Assembly (NCBI GenBank): GCA_963735045.1
Contig: CAVTIZ010000002.1
Coordinates: forward strand, 496,001-560,000
Source of the DNA: Salsipaludibacter sp963735045
GTDB lineage: Bacteria > Actinomycetota > Nitriliruptoria > Nitriliruptorales > Nitriliruptoraceae
Reading direction: 5' to 3'
Length of the DNA: 64,000 bases
Below are positions 17,806-27,384 of the stretch, one piece after another. Below the pieces are notes generated by a model that searched no databases, was not told the origin of the DNA, and saw only the letters and a list, made by a program, of their open reading frames with translations. A program made the translations under genes and the position numbers. Position 1 is the stretch's first letter. Each line of letters begins with the position of its first letter.

Positions 17806-19245
17806 ATGGACGCCCTGGACCTCGCACGGTGGCAGTTCGGCATCGTGACCGTCTACCACTTCCTGTTCGTGCCGATCACCATCGGGCTGTCGGCCGTCGT
17901 GGCCTGGCTGCACACCCGTTGGGTGCGCCACCACGACGAGGCCGACCTGCGCCTGACGAAGTTCTTCGGCAAGTTGTTCATGATCAACTTCGCCCTCGGG
18001 CTGGTGACCGGGATCGTCCAGGAGTTCCAGTTCGGCATGAACTGGTCCGACTACTCGCGCTTCGTCGGCGACGTGTTCGGCGCCCCGCTGGCGGTCGAGG
18101 CCCTGCTGGCGTTCTTCCTCGAGTCCACCTTCCTCGGCCTGTGGCTGTTCGGCTGGGAACGCATCCCGGAGCGACTGCACGCCGCGACGATGTGGATCGT
18201 GCACGTGGGCACGGTCTTGTCGGCCTACTTCATCCTGGCCGCCAACTCGTTCATGCAGAACCCGGTGGGCTACACCTTCAACCCCGACACCGGCCGGGCC
18301 GAGATGACCGACTTCGTGGCGGTGCTCACCAACCCCGTGCAGCAGGTCACGTTCCCCCACACCATCACCGCCGCCTACCTGACCGCCGGCGCCTTCGTGA
18401 TGGGGGTGTCCATCTGGCACCTGCGTCGCACCCACGTCGACGACCAGACCGTGATGCATCGGCGCGCCGTGCGCATCGGTGCCTGGCTCACGCTGGTGGC
18501 CGGGATCGGCGTGATCCTGACCGGCGATGCCCAGGCCAAGGTGATGACCGAGGTCCAGCCGATGAAGATGGCCGCGGCCGAGGCGTTGTACGACACCACC
18601 GACGGTGCGAGCTTCTCGCTGATCACCATCGGCTCCCTGGACGGCACACAGGAGCGGTGGTCGGTCCGCATCCCGGGCCTGCTCAGCTACCTGGGCACGG
18701 GCAGCTTCCGTGGCGAGGTCGAGGGCATCAACGACATCCAGGCCGAGTACCGGCAACGGTTCGGGACCAGCAACGACCCGATGGTGGCCGATGACCGCTA
18801 CACCCCGTTGATCCCGGCCACCTACTGGTTGTTCCGGCTCATGATCGGGACCGGCATGGTGGCCGTCGGCCTGTCCGCCCTGGTGTTGTGGCGGACCCGG
18901 CGGCGGGCCGCGGGCGTGGCGTTCGGCGCGACCTGGTGGGCGTGGGCCGCGGTCGCGCTGCCCCTGCTGCCACTGGCGGCCAACTCCTTCGGGTGGATGT
19001 TCACCGAGATGGGACGCCAGCCCTGGGTGGTGTTCGGGCTGATGACGACGGCGACCGGGGTGTCGCCGTCGGTGTCGGCCGGCGAGGTGTGGACGTCGAT
19101 GGTGGTGCTCACGCTGCTCTACGGCGGGTTGGCCGTGGTCGAGGTCAAGCTGTTGCTGACCTGGATCGCACGCGGCCCGGAGCCGGTGCCGGTGCCGGCG
19201 TCGGAGCCATCCGACGACGACGCCCCACTGGTGTTCGCCTACTGA
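17806..19245 (+). CDS. cydA: Cytochrome bd oxidase subunit I
   Basis: 479 residues with about nine membrane helices. His18 in VTVYHFLFVPIT is the expected heme ligand near the N terminus; the ILAANSFMQNPVG and TEMGRQPWVVFG motifs are hallmarks of CydA. The subunit carries the three hemes and the quinol site and reduces oxygen to water at high affinity at the membrane. GGAAAGG lies six bases before the ATG. It heads cydA-cydB-cydDC. A TAGGGT -10-like box is at 17716-17721. Confidence 0.96.
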   Translation: MDALDLARWQFGIVTVYHFLFVPITIGLSAVVAWLHTRWVRHHDEADLRLTKFFGKLFMINFALGLVTGIVQEFQFGMNWSDYSRFVGDVFGAPLAVEALLAFFLESTFLGLWLFGWERIPERLHAATMWIVHVGTVLSAYFILAANSFMQNPVGYTFNPDTGRAEMTDFVAVLTNPVQQVTFPHTITAAYLTAGAFVMGVSIWHLRRTHVDDQTVMHRRAVRIGAWLTLVAGIGVILTGDAQAKVMTEVQPMKMAAAEALYDTTDGASFSLITIGSLDGTQERWSVRIPGLLSYLGTGSFRGEVEGINDIQAEYRQRFGTSNDPMVADDRYTPLIPATYWLFRLMIGTGMVAVGLSALVLWRTRRRAAGVAFGATWWAWAAVALPLLPLAANSFGWMFTEMGRQPWVVFGLMTTATGVSPSVSAGEVWTSMVVLTLLYGGLAVVEVKLLLTWIARGPEPVPVPASEPSDDDAPLVFAY

Positions 19246-19260
19246 TCCGAAGGCAGCGAC

Positions 19261-20307
19261 GTGGAACTCACGACCGTGTGGTTCGTGCTCATCGGGATCC
19301 TGTGGACGGGCTACTTCGTCCTCGATGGCTACGACCTGGGGGTGGGCATGCTGCTGCCGATCCTGGGCAGCCGCAGCACCACCGAGGACGCCTCCGAGCC
19401 CGACCGGCGTCGGCGACTGCTGTTGACGTCGATCGGCCCGTTCTGGGACGGCAACGAGGTCTGGGTGCTCACGGCCGGGGGCGCCACCTTCGCGGCCTTC
19501 CCCGAGTGGTACGCAACGCTGTTCTCGGGCTTCTACCTCCCGCTGCTGCTGATCCTGGTCGCCCTGATCCTGCGTGGCATGGGACTGGAGTACCGCCACA
19601 AGCGCGACGACGACACCTGGCGGCGCCGCTGGGACATGGCCATCGTGGTGGGGTCATGGCTGCCCGCGGTGCTGTGGGGCGTGGCCATGACCAACCTCGT
19701 GCGTGGGGTGCCCATCGACGAGTCGGGGGAGTTCGTGGGCAACGTCGTGTCCCTGCTCAACCCGCTGGCCCTGCTCGGGGGCGCGACCTTCGCAGCACTG
19801 TTCCTGACCCACGGGGCGCTGTTCGTCGCGCTCAAGACCCTGGGTGACATCCGTGACGACGCCCGGGCCGTGGCGCTGCGGACCGGCGTCCTGGCGGCGG
19901 TCCTGGCCGTGGCGCTGCTGTCCTGGCTCGGGGTGCGGACCGGCACGCCCGCCAGCTGGACCACGACCGTGCTCGCCGCCCTCGCCCTGGTGACCGCACT
20001 GGTGGCCGCCCGGGTCGGTCGTGAGGGATGGGCGTTCGCCGGGACCGCGGTCACGATCGCCGGTGCCGTCGCCAGCTACTTCCTGATGCTGTTCCCCGAG
20101 GTCATGCCGTCCAGCCTCGACCCCGCATGGTCCCTGACCACCACCAACGCGTCGAGCACGCCCTACACCCTGCGGGTCATGACCATCGTGGCGCTGGTGT
20201 TCACCCCGATCGTGGTGGCCTACCAGGGCTGGACCTACTGGGTCTTCCGGCGGCGCCTGGGGACCCACCACCTGCCGTCCGACACCTCCTCGCCCGCGAC
20301 CTCGTGA
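19261..20307 (+). CDS. cydB: Cytochrome bd oxidase subunit II
   Basis: 348 residues, GTG start, about eight to nine membrane helices. The N-terminal VWFVLIGILWTGYFVLDGYDLGVGMLLP is the CydB signature, and GPFWDGNEVWVLTAGGATFAAFPEWYA follows. It pairs with CydA. The gap to cydA is 15 bases and the cydDC start overlaps the stop, so all three genes form one operon. Confidence 0.96.
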   Translation: MELTTVWFVLIGILWTGYFVLDGYDLGVGMLLPILGSRSTTEDASEPDRRRRLLLTSIGPFWDGNEVWVLTAGGATFAAFPEWYATLFSGFYLPLLLILVALILRGMGLEYRHKRDDDTWRRRWDMAIVVGSWLPAVLWGVAMTNLVRGVPIDESGEFVGNVVSLLNPLALLGGATFAALFLTHGALFVALKTLGDIRDDARAVALRTGVLAAVLAVALLSWLGVRTGTPASWTTTVLAALALVTALVAARVGREGWAFAGTAVTIAGAVASYFLMLFPEVMPSSLDPAWSLTTTNASSTPYTLRVMTIVALVFTPIVVAYQGWTYWVFRRRLGTHHLPSDTSSPATS

Positions 20308-23300
20308 GCGACCGGCCCCCCGGCGCAACAACCAGGCGGGGACCGTTCGATCCCCGGCTGGTGCGCGTGCTGCCGGCCGCCCGTGGGCCCGTGGCCGCGG
20401 TGGCACTGGTCGGCGTGGTCCGGGGCGCGGTGGCGATCACCCAGGCGCTGGCCGTGGCGGCGCTCGTCGTGGCCGTGGTCACACCGGCGCCGGTCACCGG
20501 TGCGCTCGTGGCGGTCGCGGTGGTGTTCCTGGCCCGGGGCCTGGTCGAGGCCGCCGCGACATGGGTCGGGGCCACGGCCGGCCTGCGGGTGTCGACGGCG
20601 CTGCGGCGACGACTGGTCCGGGCCGTGCTGTCCACGCCGGCCGACCGCCGGGAGGACCCGGCGACCCTCCAGGTCCTACTGGACCGGACCCCGGCCGACG
20701 TCGAACCGTGGGTGGCGCGGTACCTGCCGGCGCTGGTCCAGGCCGCGGTGCTCCCGATCGCGGCGATCGCGACCATGGCCTGGTTGGACTGGCGGATCGC
20801 GCTGGTGCCCGTGGTGACGGTGCCGCTGCTGCCCGTGTTCGCCGCCCTCATCGGCGCCGCGACGGCCGCCGAGACCGACCGGCGCTGGCATGCCCTGGCC
20901 CGGTTGTCGGGCCACTTCCTCGACGTGATGCAGGGAATGGTCACGCTGGTCGACTACGGGCGTGGTCCGGCCCAGGTCGCGCGTGTTCGTGACGTCGGGG
21001 AGCGGCTGCGCCGGGCGACCGTGGCCACGCTGCGGACCGCCTTCCTGTCCGCGGCGGCACTGGAACTGCTGGCCAGCGTGTCGGTCGCGGTGGTCGCGGT
21101 GTTCGTCGGGCTGTCGTTGGCGTCCGGGTCGATGCCCCTGGCCGTCGGCCTGCCGCTGATCCTGCTGGCCCCCGAGGCCTACTGGCCGATCCGCCGTGTC
21201 GGCGTGGAGTACCACGCGGCGGCCGACGGCGCCGCCGCGGTCGACCGCATCGTGGACCTGCTGGACGGCCGCGCATCCGACGATCCCCGCCGCGGCGCGA
21301 ACCCGGACACCGGCCGCGAGGGGGAACGCGACGGGGATGGAGGCGACTGGCGGACACCGGCGCCCCGTGTGGTCGTACGCGACCTGGCCATCGGCCACGC
21401 CGGGACGGTGGCCGTGGGCGGCATCGGGCTGGACGTCGGGGTCGGGCTCACGGTGGTCACGGGTCCGTCCGGTGTCGGCAAGACCACGCTGTTGGAGGTG
21501 CTGGCCGGCCTGCGCCGGCCACTGGCGGGTCGGGTGACCGCACCGCCGGGCCACCTGGTCACGCAGCGACCACTGCTGGTGGCCGGCGACCTGCGGGACA
21601 ACCTGCTGCTGGGAGGCCCGATCCCCCCCGCGGACCGTGGCGGCGACCGTGGCGGCGACCGTGCCCCCGACCGCGACGACGACCGCGACGACGAACTCCT
21701 GGCTGCGCTCGACCAGGTGGGTCTGGCGACGTTCGTCGCCGGGCTGCCGGCTGGCCTGGCGACGACGATCGGCGACGACGGGGTGGGCCTGTCGGCGGGT
21801 CAGCGGGTGCGGATGGCGATCGCTCGAACGCTGGTCGGTGACGCTCGCCTGGTGCTGCTGGACGAGCCCACGGCCCACCTGGACCCCGATGCCCGCGCGT
21901 CGGTGCTGGCCGCGCTGACCCACCTCGCCGATGACCACGTGGTGGTGGTCGCCAGCCACGACCCGGCGGTCGCGGCGCGGGCCGACCAGGTGGTCGCGCT
22001 GGCGCCGCCGACACCCGACGGGGCGCTCGACCGGAGCCCTGGCCACGTCGACGAGCAGGCGGCCGTGACGCGCGGACGGGTCGGTCCCACGGTCGCGACC
22101 GCGACGGTCGGGACGCGCGGGGTCGCGGCGGCCACCATCGGGGACGGGGACGGCGCTGGGGACGGCGACGGCGACGGGGACGGGGACGGGGACGGTCGTC
22201 ATGCCGACCCCGGTGCACGGGCCGTCGGACCCGACGCGACCACCGACGGGTCGTGGTCGACCGCGACGTGGTCGGCGGGGGTGATCGGTGGCCTGGCCAG
22301 GGCCTGCGGGGTGGCGCTCACGGCGACGTCGGGCTGGCTGGTCGTGGCGGCCAGCCTCCAACCCCAGATCCTGCTCCTGCTGGTGGCGATCGTGCTGGTG
22401 CGGACCTTCGGGATCGCCCGGCCGGTCCTGCGGTGGTGGGAGCGGGTGCGGTCCCACGACCACGCCCTGGGCCGACTCGCGCGGTGTCGGGCCCGCCTGT
22501 GGGCGGACCTGCTGCCGCTGGCACCGGCCCGCCTGGGCGCCCACGGTCGCGGTCGCGTGCTGGCCGGCGTGGTGGACGACCTCGACGAGGTGGTGCAGGG
22601 CGAGGTGCGCGTCGCCGTGCCGGCCGTGGCCATGGGCGTGGCGGCCGTGGTCGGCATCGGGGTGGTGGTGCTGGCCCTGCCGGTCGCGGCCCCGGCGGTG
22701 GTGGGCCTGGTCGCCGGCCTGCTGGCCGTGGGCGCGCTGGACTCCGGGGCCGAGCGTCGGGCGCAGGCCGACCTGCTGTCGGCCCGGGCCGCCGTCACCG
22801 CCGTGTCGGTCCTGGTGGCCACGCGCGCCACGGCGTTGGCCGGAGCAGGTGCCGAGGATCGTGTCGTGGCCGGCCTGGACAGATGCCAGGAGCACCTGGA
22901 TGGGGCCCGCCGACGCGAGCAGCGGGCGCGGGCCGTGGCGACCGGGGCGGTGCCGGCACTGGTCGGGACCGCGCTCGTCGTCGTCGCGGCCGCGGTGGTC
23001 GCCGCCGTCGCCGCCGGCCTGCCCACGCCCGTGGCCGCCCTGGTGGTGCTGGTGCCGCTGGGCCTGGGGGAGGCCGTGGGCGCGGACCTGGCCGACGTCG
23101 CGGGTGCCCGCGCCCGGGCCCGCGCCGCGGGCGACCGCCTCGACGACCTGCTGGCCCGCGAACCCGCCGTCGCCGACCCACCGGATCCCGTGGCCCTGGC
23201 CCCCGGTCGCCATGACCGTGTCCTGGTCGCGGCGTCGGCCCGGTGGGCTCGCGATCGCCCGGTCGTGGCCCTGCCCGACCTGGCCCTGCGCCCCGGCGAC

Positions 23301-24017
23301 CGGGTCGGCCTGGTGGGTGGCAACGGATCCGGCAAGTCCACCACCCTGGGGGTGCTGGCACGCCACCTCGACCCGGCCACCGGAGCCCATCGCATCGGGG
23401 AGGTCGACGCCACCACGGTGGCCCTGGCGGACGTGCGCGCCCGTCTGGCCATGGTGGACGACGACCCCCACGTGTTCGCGTCCTCCCTGCGGGAGAACCT
23501 GCGCCTGGCCAGCCCGGGCGCCACCGACGCGGACTGTGTGGCGGCCCTGGAGCGGGCCGGTCTGTCGACGCTGCTCCACGACCTGCCGGCGGGGCTGGAC
23601 ACAGTGCTGGGAGCCGGTGCACGCGAGTTGTCCGGTGGGGAGCGGGCCCGGTTGGCGCTGGCCCGGGCGGTGGTGTCCCGCCGCGAGGTGGTCGTGCTCG
23701 ACGAGCCCGTCGCGCACCTCGACCACCCCACCGCGGTGGCCGTGATGGCCGACGTGTTCGCCGCCGTGGGCGACCGCACCGTCCTGGTGGCTATGCACCG
23801 CACCGAGGGTGCCGAGGGCCTGGACCGGGTCGTCGTGCTGGACGCCCCGGCCGGTGGTGACCGGGACCGGGCGCGCCCCCCCACGACCCCCCCGTCGACC
23901 TCCCCGTCGACCCCCCCGTCGACCTCCCCGACGACCCCCCCGGCGACCCCCCCGTCGACCTCCCCCACCCACCTCCCCGTGCAACCCCCGTCGCCCACGC
24001 GACGTCGGACCGGGTGA
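20304..24017 (+). CDS. cydDC: Fused CydDC ABC exporter
   Basis: 1237 residues in one frame from a GTG overlapping the cydB stop. Half one (CydD-like) has about six membrane helices, Walker A GPSGVGKTT near residue 388, signature LSAGQRVRMAIA and LVLLDEP. Half two (CydC-like) repeats this: helices from about 655, GGNGSGKST near 1008, signature LSGGERARLALA and VVVLDEP. CydDC exports reduced thiols (and handles heme) needed for cytochrome bd assembly. In many bacteria cydD and cydC are separate genes; here they are joined by a linker of Gly-Asp dipeptides. The last 45 residues are a Pro/Thr/Ser tail of repeats. Confidence 0.94.
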   Translation: MSDRPPGATTRRGPFDPRLVRVLPAARGPVAAVALVGVVRGAVAITQALAVAALVVAVVTPAPVTGALVAVAVVFLARGLVEAAATWVGATAGLRVSTALRRRLVRAVLSTPADRREDPATLQVLLDRTPADVEPWVARYLPALVQAAVLPIAAIATMAWLDWRIALVPVVTVPLLPVFAALIGAATAAETDRRWHALARLSGHFLDVMQGMVTLVDYGRGPAQVARVRDVGERLRRATVATLRTAFLSAAALELLASVSVAVVAVFVGLSLASGSMPLAVGLPLILLAPEAYWPIRRVGVEYHAAADGAAAVDRIVDLLDGRASDDPRRGANPDTGREGERDGDGGDWRTPAPRVVVRDLAIGHAGTVAVGGIGLDVGVGLTVVTGPSGVGKTTLLEVLAGLRRPLAGRVTAPPGHLVTQRPLLVAGDLRDNLLLGGPIPPADRGGDRGGDRAPDRDDDRDDELLAALDQVGLATFVAGLPAGLATTIGDDGVGLSAGQRVRMAIARTLVGDARLVLLDEPTAHLDPDARASVLAALTHLADDHVVVVASHDPAVAARADQVVALAPPTPDGALDRSPGHVDEQAAVTRGRVGPTVATATVGTRGVAAATIGDGDGAGDGDGDGDGDGDGRHADPGARAVGPDATTDGSWSTATWSAGVIGGLARACGVALTATSGWLVVAASLQPQILLLLVAIVLVRTFGIARPVLRWWERVRSHDHALGRLARCRARLWADLLPLAPARLGAHGRGRVLAGVVDDLDEVVQGEVRVAVPAVAMGVAAVVGIGVVVLALPVAAPAVVGLVAGLLAVGALDSGAERRAQADLLSARAAVTAVSVLVATRATALAGAGAEDRVVAGLDRCQEHLDGARRREQRARAVATGAVPALVGTALVVVAAAVVAAVAAGLPTPVAALVVLVPLGLGEAVGADLADVAGARARARAAGDRLDDLLAREPAVADPPDPVALAPGRHDRVLVAASARWARDRPVVALPDLALRPGDRVGLVGGNGSGKSTTLGVLARHLDPATGAHRIGEVDATTVALADVRARLAMVDDDPHVFASSLRENLRLASPGATDADCVAALERAGLSTLLHDLPAGLDTVLGAGARELSGGERARLALARAVVSRREVVVLDEPVAHLDHPTAVAVMADVFAAVGDRTVLVAMHRTEGAEGLDRVVVLDAPAGGDRDRARPPTTPPSTSPSTPPSTSPTTPPATPPSTSPTHLPVQPPSPTRRRTG
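22141..22196 (+). repeat. GACGGN hexamer repeat coding a Gly-Asp linker
   Basis: A run of GACGGG/GACGGC hexamers encodes about eight Gly-Asp pairs between the two halves of CydDC. Confidence 0.85.
23877..23975 (+). repeat. C-rich repeat coding the Pro/Thr tail of CydDC
   Basis: Imperfect copies of CCCCCCGTCGAC and CTCCCCGTCGAC alternate, giving the PPST-SPST-type tail. The pyrimidine bias is strong on this strand. Confidence 0.75.
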
Positions 24018-24040
24018 CACCGACCCAGAGGGAGCCCGCC

Positions 24041-26203
24041 ATGCGCCGGTCGCCGACCGCCGTCCTGTCCGCGACGGCCATCGCCTGCGTGTTGGCCGCC
24101 TGCACCGGTGGTGCTGCGGGCACCCGACCGGCGGCCTCGCCGGCAACGGGCACGTCCGTGCAGGCGACGGACCCGGGCGCCACGGACCCCGGGACGACGC
24201 CGGGAGGGACGACGCCGGGGGGGACGACGCCGGGCGGGACGACTCCGGACCCCGACGCCGTGCCCGCCGACAGCCCGGTCGCGGCGCAACTGGTCGGCTT
24301 CGACTCCTGCGACGGGCTGCTGGACTTCTACGTCGCCGGTGCCCAGGACCTGGTCGGGCCGTGGGGGCTCGGCGGGGGCGAGGTCATGATGCTCGAGGAC
24401 GGCAGCGGCGTGGCCACGGAGGCGGCCGAGTCCGCCGACGCCGGCACGGACGTCGGTGGCGTGGCCGTCCAGTCCGACAGTGCGGGGGCTCGCGAGGTCT
24501 CGGGCACCAACGTCCAGGAGGAGGGCGTCGACGAACCCGACGTCGTCAAGAGCGACGGCGAGGTCATCGTCACCGTCAGCGACGGTGGGCTGCGCGTGGT
24601 CGACGTGGATGCGGGCGAGGTCGTCGGGCGGCTGTCGCTTCCCGACGACGAGGCGTGGAATGCCGAACTGCTGTTGGACGGCACCGACCTGCTCGTGCTC
24701 ACGACCGGTGGCGACTGGGGTGGTCCCGGGCCGGCCGCGGACCGTGTCCCGGCCTTCCTCCCCGAGCGGACCACCATCACCCGGGTCGACCTGGCGGACC
24801 CGGCGGCACCGTCGGTGGTCGGCTCGGTGCGCCTCGAGGGCCGCTACCGCTCCGCCCGCATGGTCGACGGCACCGTGCGGGTCGTGCTGGTGTCCCAGCC
24901 CACCGGGTTGTCGTTCGTCCAGCCCGGCGACGGTGGCCTCGACGCCGAGCAGAAGGCCGAGGACATCAACCGGCAGATCCTCGCGGAGTCGGACCTCGAC
25001 GACTGGATCCCGCACCTGCAGGTGCAGGACGCGGACGGGTCCGGCGGCGAGGTCCGCCCGGTGCTGGACTGTGGCGACATCACCCACCCGGTCGAGTTCT
25101 CCGGGCTGTCGACGGTGTCCGTGCTGACCCTGGACATCGCCGGCGACTCGATGGAACCGACCTCGGGCGCAGGCCTGGTTGCGGCCGGGGACACCGTGTA
25201 CGCGTCGACCGACCGGCTGCTGGTGACGACGTCGCCGTGGGGCCAGTGGAGGATGCCGTTCCTGGAGGACCTCGGGCGGCCGGACGACGGCGAGCCGACC
25301 ACCGACCTGCACGCCTTCGACATCTCGGACCCGGCCAGCACCACCTACGTGGGCTCGGGGGAGGTCGCCGGCACGTTGATCGGCCAGTTCGCCCTGTCGG
25401 AGGCCGACGGGGTCGTGCGCGTGGCCACGACGACCGAACCGGACTGGTGGGGTGAGCCCCAGGGTCGGGACGAGTCGCAGTCCTCGCTGGTCGTGCTGGC
25501 CGAGCAGGACGGCGCCCTGGTCGAGACCGGCCGCGTCGACGGGCTGGGGGTGACCGAGCGGATCTACGCCGTGCGCTACCTGGGACCGGACCTCGCGGCC
25601 ATCGTGACGTTCCGCGAGACCGACCCGCTGTACCTGGTGGACACCTCCGACCCGACGGCACCGCGGGTGACCGGCGAACTCAAGATCCCGGGCTTCTCGT
25701 CCTACCTCCACCAGGTGGGCGACGCCCACCTGGTGGGCATCGGCCAGGACGCCACCGAGGACGGCCGCACCACCGGGCTGCAGGCGTCGCTGTTCGACGT
25801 CGGCGACGTGACGGCACCGGCGCGGGTGGACCAGGTCACCCTGGGGGAGGGCTGGTCGCCGGTCGAGTCCGACCACCGCGCCTTCCTCCACTGGGCCCCC
25901 ACCGGGCAGGTCGTCGTGCCGGCCGAGCTGTGGGAGGCCGGTGCGTGGGAGGAGGTGGAGGACTGTGCCGACGACTGCGTGGAGCCCCGTCCGTTCCTCG
26001 GCGCGGTCGTGCTCGAGCTCGACGGGGACACCGTGACCGAGCAGGGGCGGGTCGCACTGGACGACGACGCCGGACGCGACTGGTGGGGGGAGGTCCGGCG
26101 GACCCTCGTCATCGACGACGACCTGTGGCTGGTTGCCGGCGACCGCCTCGTGCGGGTCTCCCTGGCCGGCCTCGACGACCGCCTGGACGTCCCCCTGCGA
26201 TGA
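24041..26203 (+). CDS. Beta-propeller lipoprotein (PF09826 type)
   Basis: 720 residues. A signal peptide ends in the lipobox VLAAC (Cys about residue 21), so the protein should be lipid-anchored outside the membrane. After a Gly-Thr-Thr-Pro repeat linker comes the family hallmark SGTNVQEEGVDEPDVVKSDG, followed by beta-propeller blades (VVDVDAG, ITRVDLADPAAP, LHAFDISDPAS, LYLVDTSDPTAP). The family is typed as a beta-propeller secreted protein of unknown role. AGAGGGAG lies ahead of the ATG at 24041; the earlier GTG at 24014 overlaps cydDC but would spoil the signal peptide start. Confidence 0.9.
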   Translation: MRRSPTAVLSATAIACVLAACTGGAAGTRPAASPATGTSVQATDPGATDPGTTPGGTTPGGTTPGGTTPDPDAVPADSPVAAQLVGFDSCDGLLDFYVAGAQDLVGPWGLGGGEVMMLEDGSGVATEAAESADAGTDVGGVAVQSDSAGAREVSGTNVQEEGVDEPDVVKSDGEVIVTVSDGGLRVVDVDAGEVVGRLSLPDDEAWNAELLLDGTDLLVLTTGGDWGGPGPAADRVPAFLPERTTITRVDLADPAAPSVVGSVRLEGRYRSARMVDGTVRVVLVSQPTGLSFVQPGDGGLDAEQKAEDINRQILAESDLDDWIPHLQVQDADGSGGEVRPVLDCGDITHPVEFSGLSTVSVLTLDIAGDSMEPTSGAGLVAAGDTVYASTDRLLVTTSPWGQWRMPFLEDLGRPDDGEPTTDLHAFDISDPASTTYVGSGEVAGTLIGQFALSEADGVVRVATTTEPDWWGEPQGRDESQSSLVVLAEQDGALVETGRVDGLGVTERIYAVRYLGPDLAAIVTFRETDPLYLVDTSDPTAPRVTGELKIPGFSSYLHQVGDAHLVGIGQDATEDGRTTGLQASLFDVGDVTAPARVDQVTLGEGWSPVESDHRAFLHWAPTGQVVVPAELWEAGAWEEVEDCADDCVEPRPFLGAVVLELDGDTVTEQGRVALDDDAGRDWWGEVRRTLVIDDDLWLVAGDRLVRVSLAGLDDRLDVPLR
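24191..24250 (+). repeat. 15-bp in-frame tandem repeat, about four units
   Basis: GGGACGACGCCGGGN units start at 24191, 24206, 24221 and 24236 and encode GTTPG, the linker after the lipobox. Confidence 0.85.
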
Positions 26204-26235
26204 CCGTGCACGTGGCCGCCGGGCGGATGCACGGT
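26203..26235. terminator. Bidirectional hairpin between convergent genes
   Basis: ACCGTGCA (26203-26210) and TGCACGGT (26228-26235) pair perfectly around a 17-base GC-rich loop that can itself fold (CCGCC/GGCGG). It fills the gap between two convergent stop codons. Confidence 0.6.
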
Positions 26236-26925
26236 TCAGGCGGCGCCCGCCAGGCGCCGGTCGAGCCGGCGCACCAGCCAGGCCACGGCCCACACGGCGG
26301 CGGCGAGGACCACGACCAGGGCCACGGTTGCGGCGATGCCAGCCAGTGTCGCGCCGCCACCGCCGCAGGTGGTGGTCTCGGTCAGGTCACCCAGCGCGTC
26401 GCTGGACGACTCGGTCACGCAGGTCGCGCCGGCGACGCCGGCGACGGCCACGATCACCCATGGCACGGCGAACCCGAACGGGACGAGCAGGGCGACGAGG
26501 TTCTCCACGCCGACCCAGCGGTCCCGGGTCACCAGCAGCACCACGGCCACCACCCATGCGACGGCCGCGAGCGGCACCAGGAACAGCAGCAGCCCGGACA
26601 GCACCAGCAGGACGAGCGTGGCGATCTCGGGTGCATCGATGCGGTCGCGGCGGGCGGCGACGACGGGCGCGGTGGGGGCGTGCGGGGGCGGTGGGGGAAC
26701 GAGCGGGAGGTCGTCGGCCGCAGCCGCGACGATGTCGGCCGGATCGCCCATCCGGTCCAGGACCTCACGCACCCGGTCGGGGCCGGCGTCGGACGGCAGG
26801 GCGTTGTCGAGGTGTTCCCGCAGGTCGGCCAGCAACTCGGCGCGTCGATCGTGTGGCAGCGACGTGGCCATCCGATCGACGCGGTCGAGCCAGGCCGTGG
26901 CCAGTGGGGGCAGCGTGGTGGTCAT
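26236..26925 (-). CDS. HAAS/DUF1700-like membrane protein of the PadR pair
   Basis: 229 residues. The N-terminal 60 residues (WLDRVDRMATSLPHDRRAELLADLREHLDNAL and VLDRMGDPADIVAAA) are the HAAS/DUF1700 pattern, a small helical domain almost always encoded next to a PadR regulator. Then follow four membrane helices between about residues 100 and 225. The start overlaps the padR stop (ATGA), so both are co-translated. Function of such pairs is not established; a membrane signal passed to or controlled by PadR is inference. Confidence 0.86.
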   Translation of the reverse strand: MTTTLPPLATAWLDRVDRMATSLPHDRRAELLADLREHLDNALPSDAGPDRVREVLDRMGDPADIVAAAADDLPLVPPPPPHAPTAPVVAARRDRIDAPEIATLVLLVLSGLLLFLVPLAAVAWVVAVVLLVTRDRWVGVENLVALLVPFGFAVPWVIVAVAGVAGATCVTESSSDALGDLTETTTCGGGGATLAGIAATVALVVVLAAAVWAVAWLVRRLDRRLAGAA

Positions 26926-27275
26926 GGCGTCTCCGTGGGGGCCTGCGTGGCGAGGACGACGTCGGTGGCGTGGCGGAACGCCGTCCAGTCGATCCGGAAC
27001 GCGGCCAGGCGGGCACGCCCGGCGGCCGTGAGTTCGTAGTAGCGACGCGGGGGTCCCGCGTCGGAGTCCTGCAGGAAGGTCGACACCAGGCCCTCCCGTC
27101 GCAGGCGCGACAGCAGGGGATAGATGGTGCCCTCGCTGGTGACCAGCGGGGCGTGCGCGCCCAGCGCCGTGACGAGGTCGTAGGAGTACCGGGGGGCGGT
27201 CTCGAGCAGGGCGAGGACGCAGTGCTGCACGACGCCACGGCGGAGCTGGGTGAGGTCGGTCGAGGGCGCTTCCAT
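26922..27275 (-). CDS. PadR family transcriptional regulator
   Basis: 117 residues with the PadR winged helix: LRRGVVQHCVLALLETAPRYSYDLVTAL, then SEGTIYPLLSRLRREGLV and RRYYELTAAGRARL. It is of the short PadR-s1 type and should repress its own operon. The ATG at 27275 lies directly next to a perfect inverted repeat (27276-27305), a likely operator, and there is room only for a leaderless or very short leader transcript. An earlier in-frame start would run through that repeat and was rejected. Confidence 0.92.
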   Translation of the reverse strand: MEAPSTDLTQLRRGVVQHCVLALLETAPRYSYDLVTALGAHAPLVTSEGTIYPLLSRLRREGLVSTFLQDSDAGPPRRYYELTAAGRARLAAFRIDWTAFRHATDVVLATQAPTETP

Positions 27276-27308
27276 GCGTCGCAAGGTACCGCTTCCTTGC
27301 GACGCAAG
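27276..27308. promoter_or_regulatory. Perfect inverted repeat at padR start, likely operator
   Basis: GCGTCGCAAG (27276-27285), ten spacer bases and CTTGCGACGC (27296-27305) are an exact inverted repeat. The right arm also forms its own short palindrome, CTTGC-GAC-GCAAG (27296-27308). The repeat abuts the padR start codon. Confidence 0.7.
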
Positions 27309-27384
27309 GCAAGACCCCCGGCCACGCGGGACGCGGTGGGGAGACCCCTGGCGTGCGACGAGTGCACGCGTGCGGCCCGGGGAC

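Noticed and set aside
22199..26293. Very long minus-strand open frame (over 1300 codons) opposite cydDC and the propeller gene
   Set aside because: It is His/Arg/Gly-rich low-complexity, typical antisense shadow of high-GC genes, and both plus-strand genes have clear motifs.
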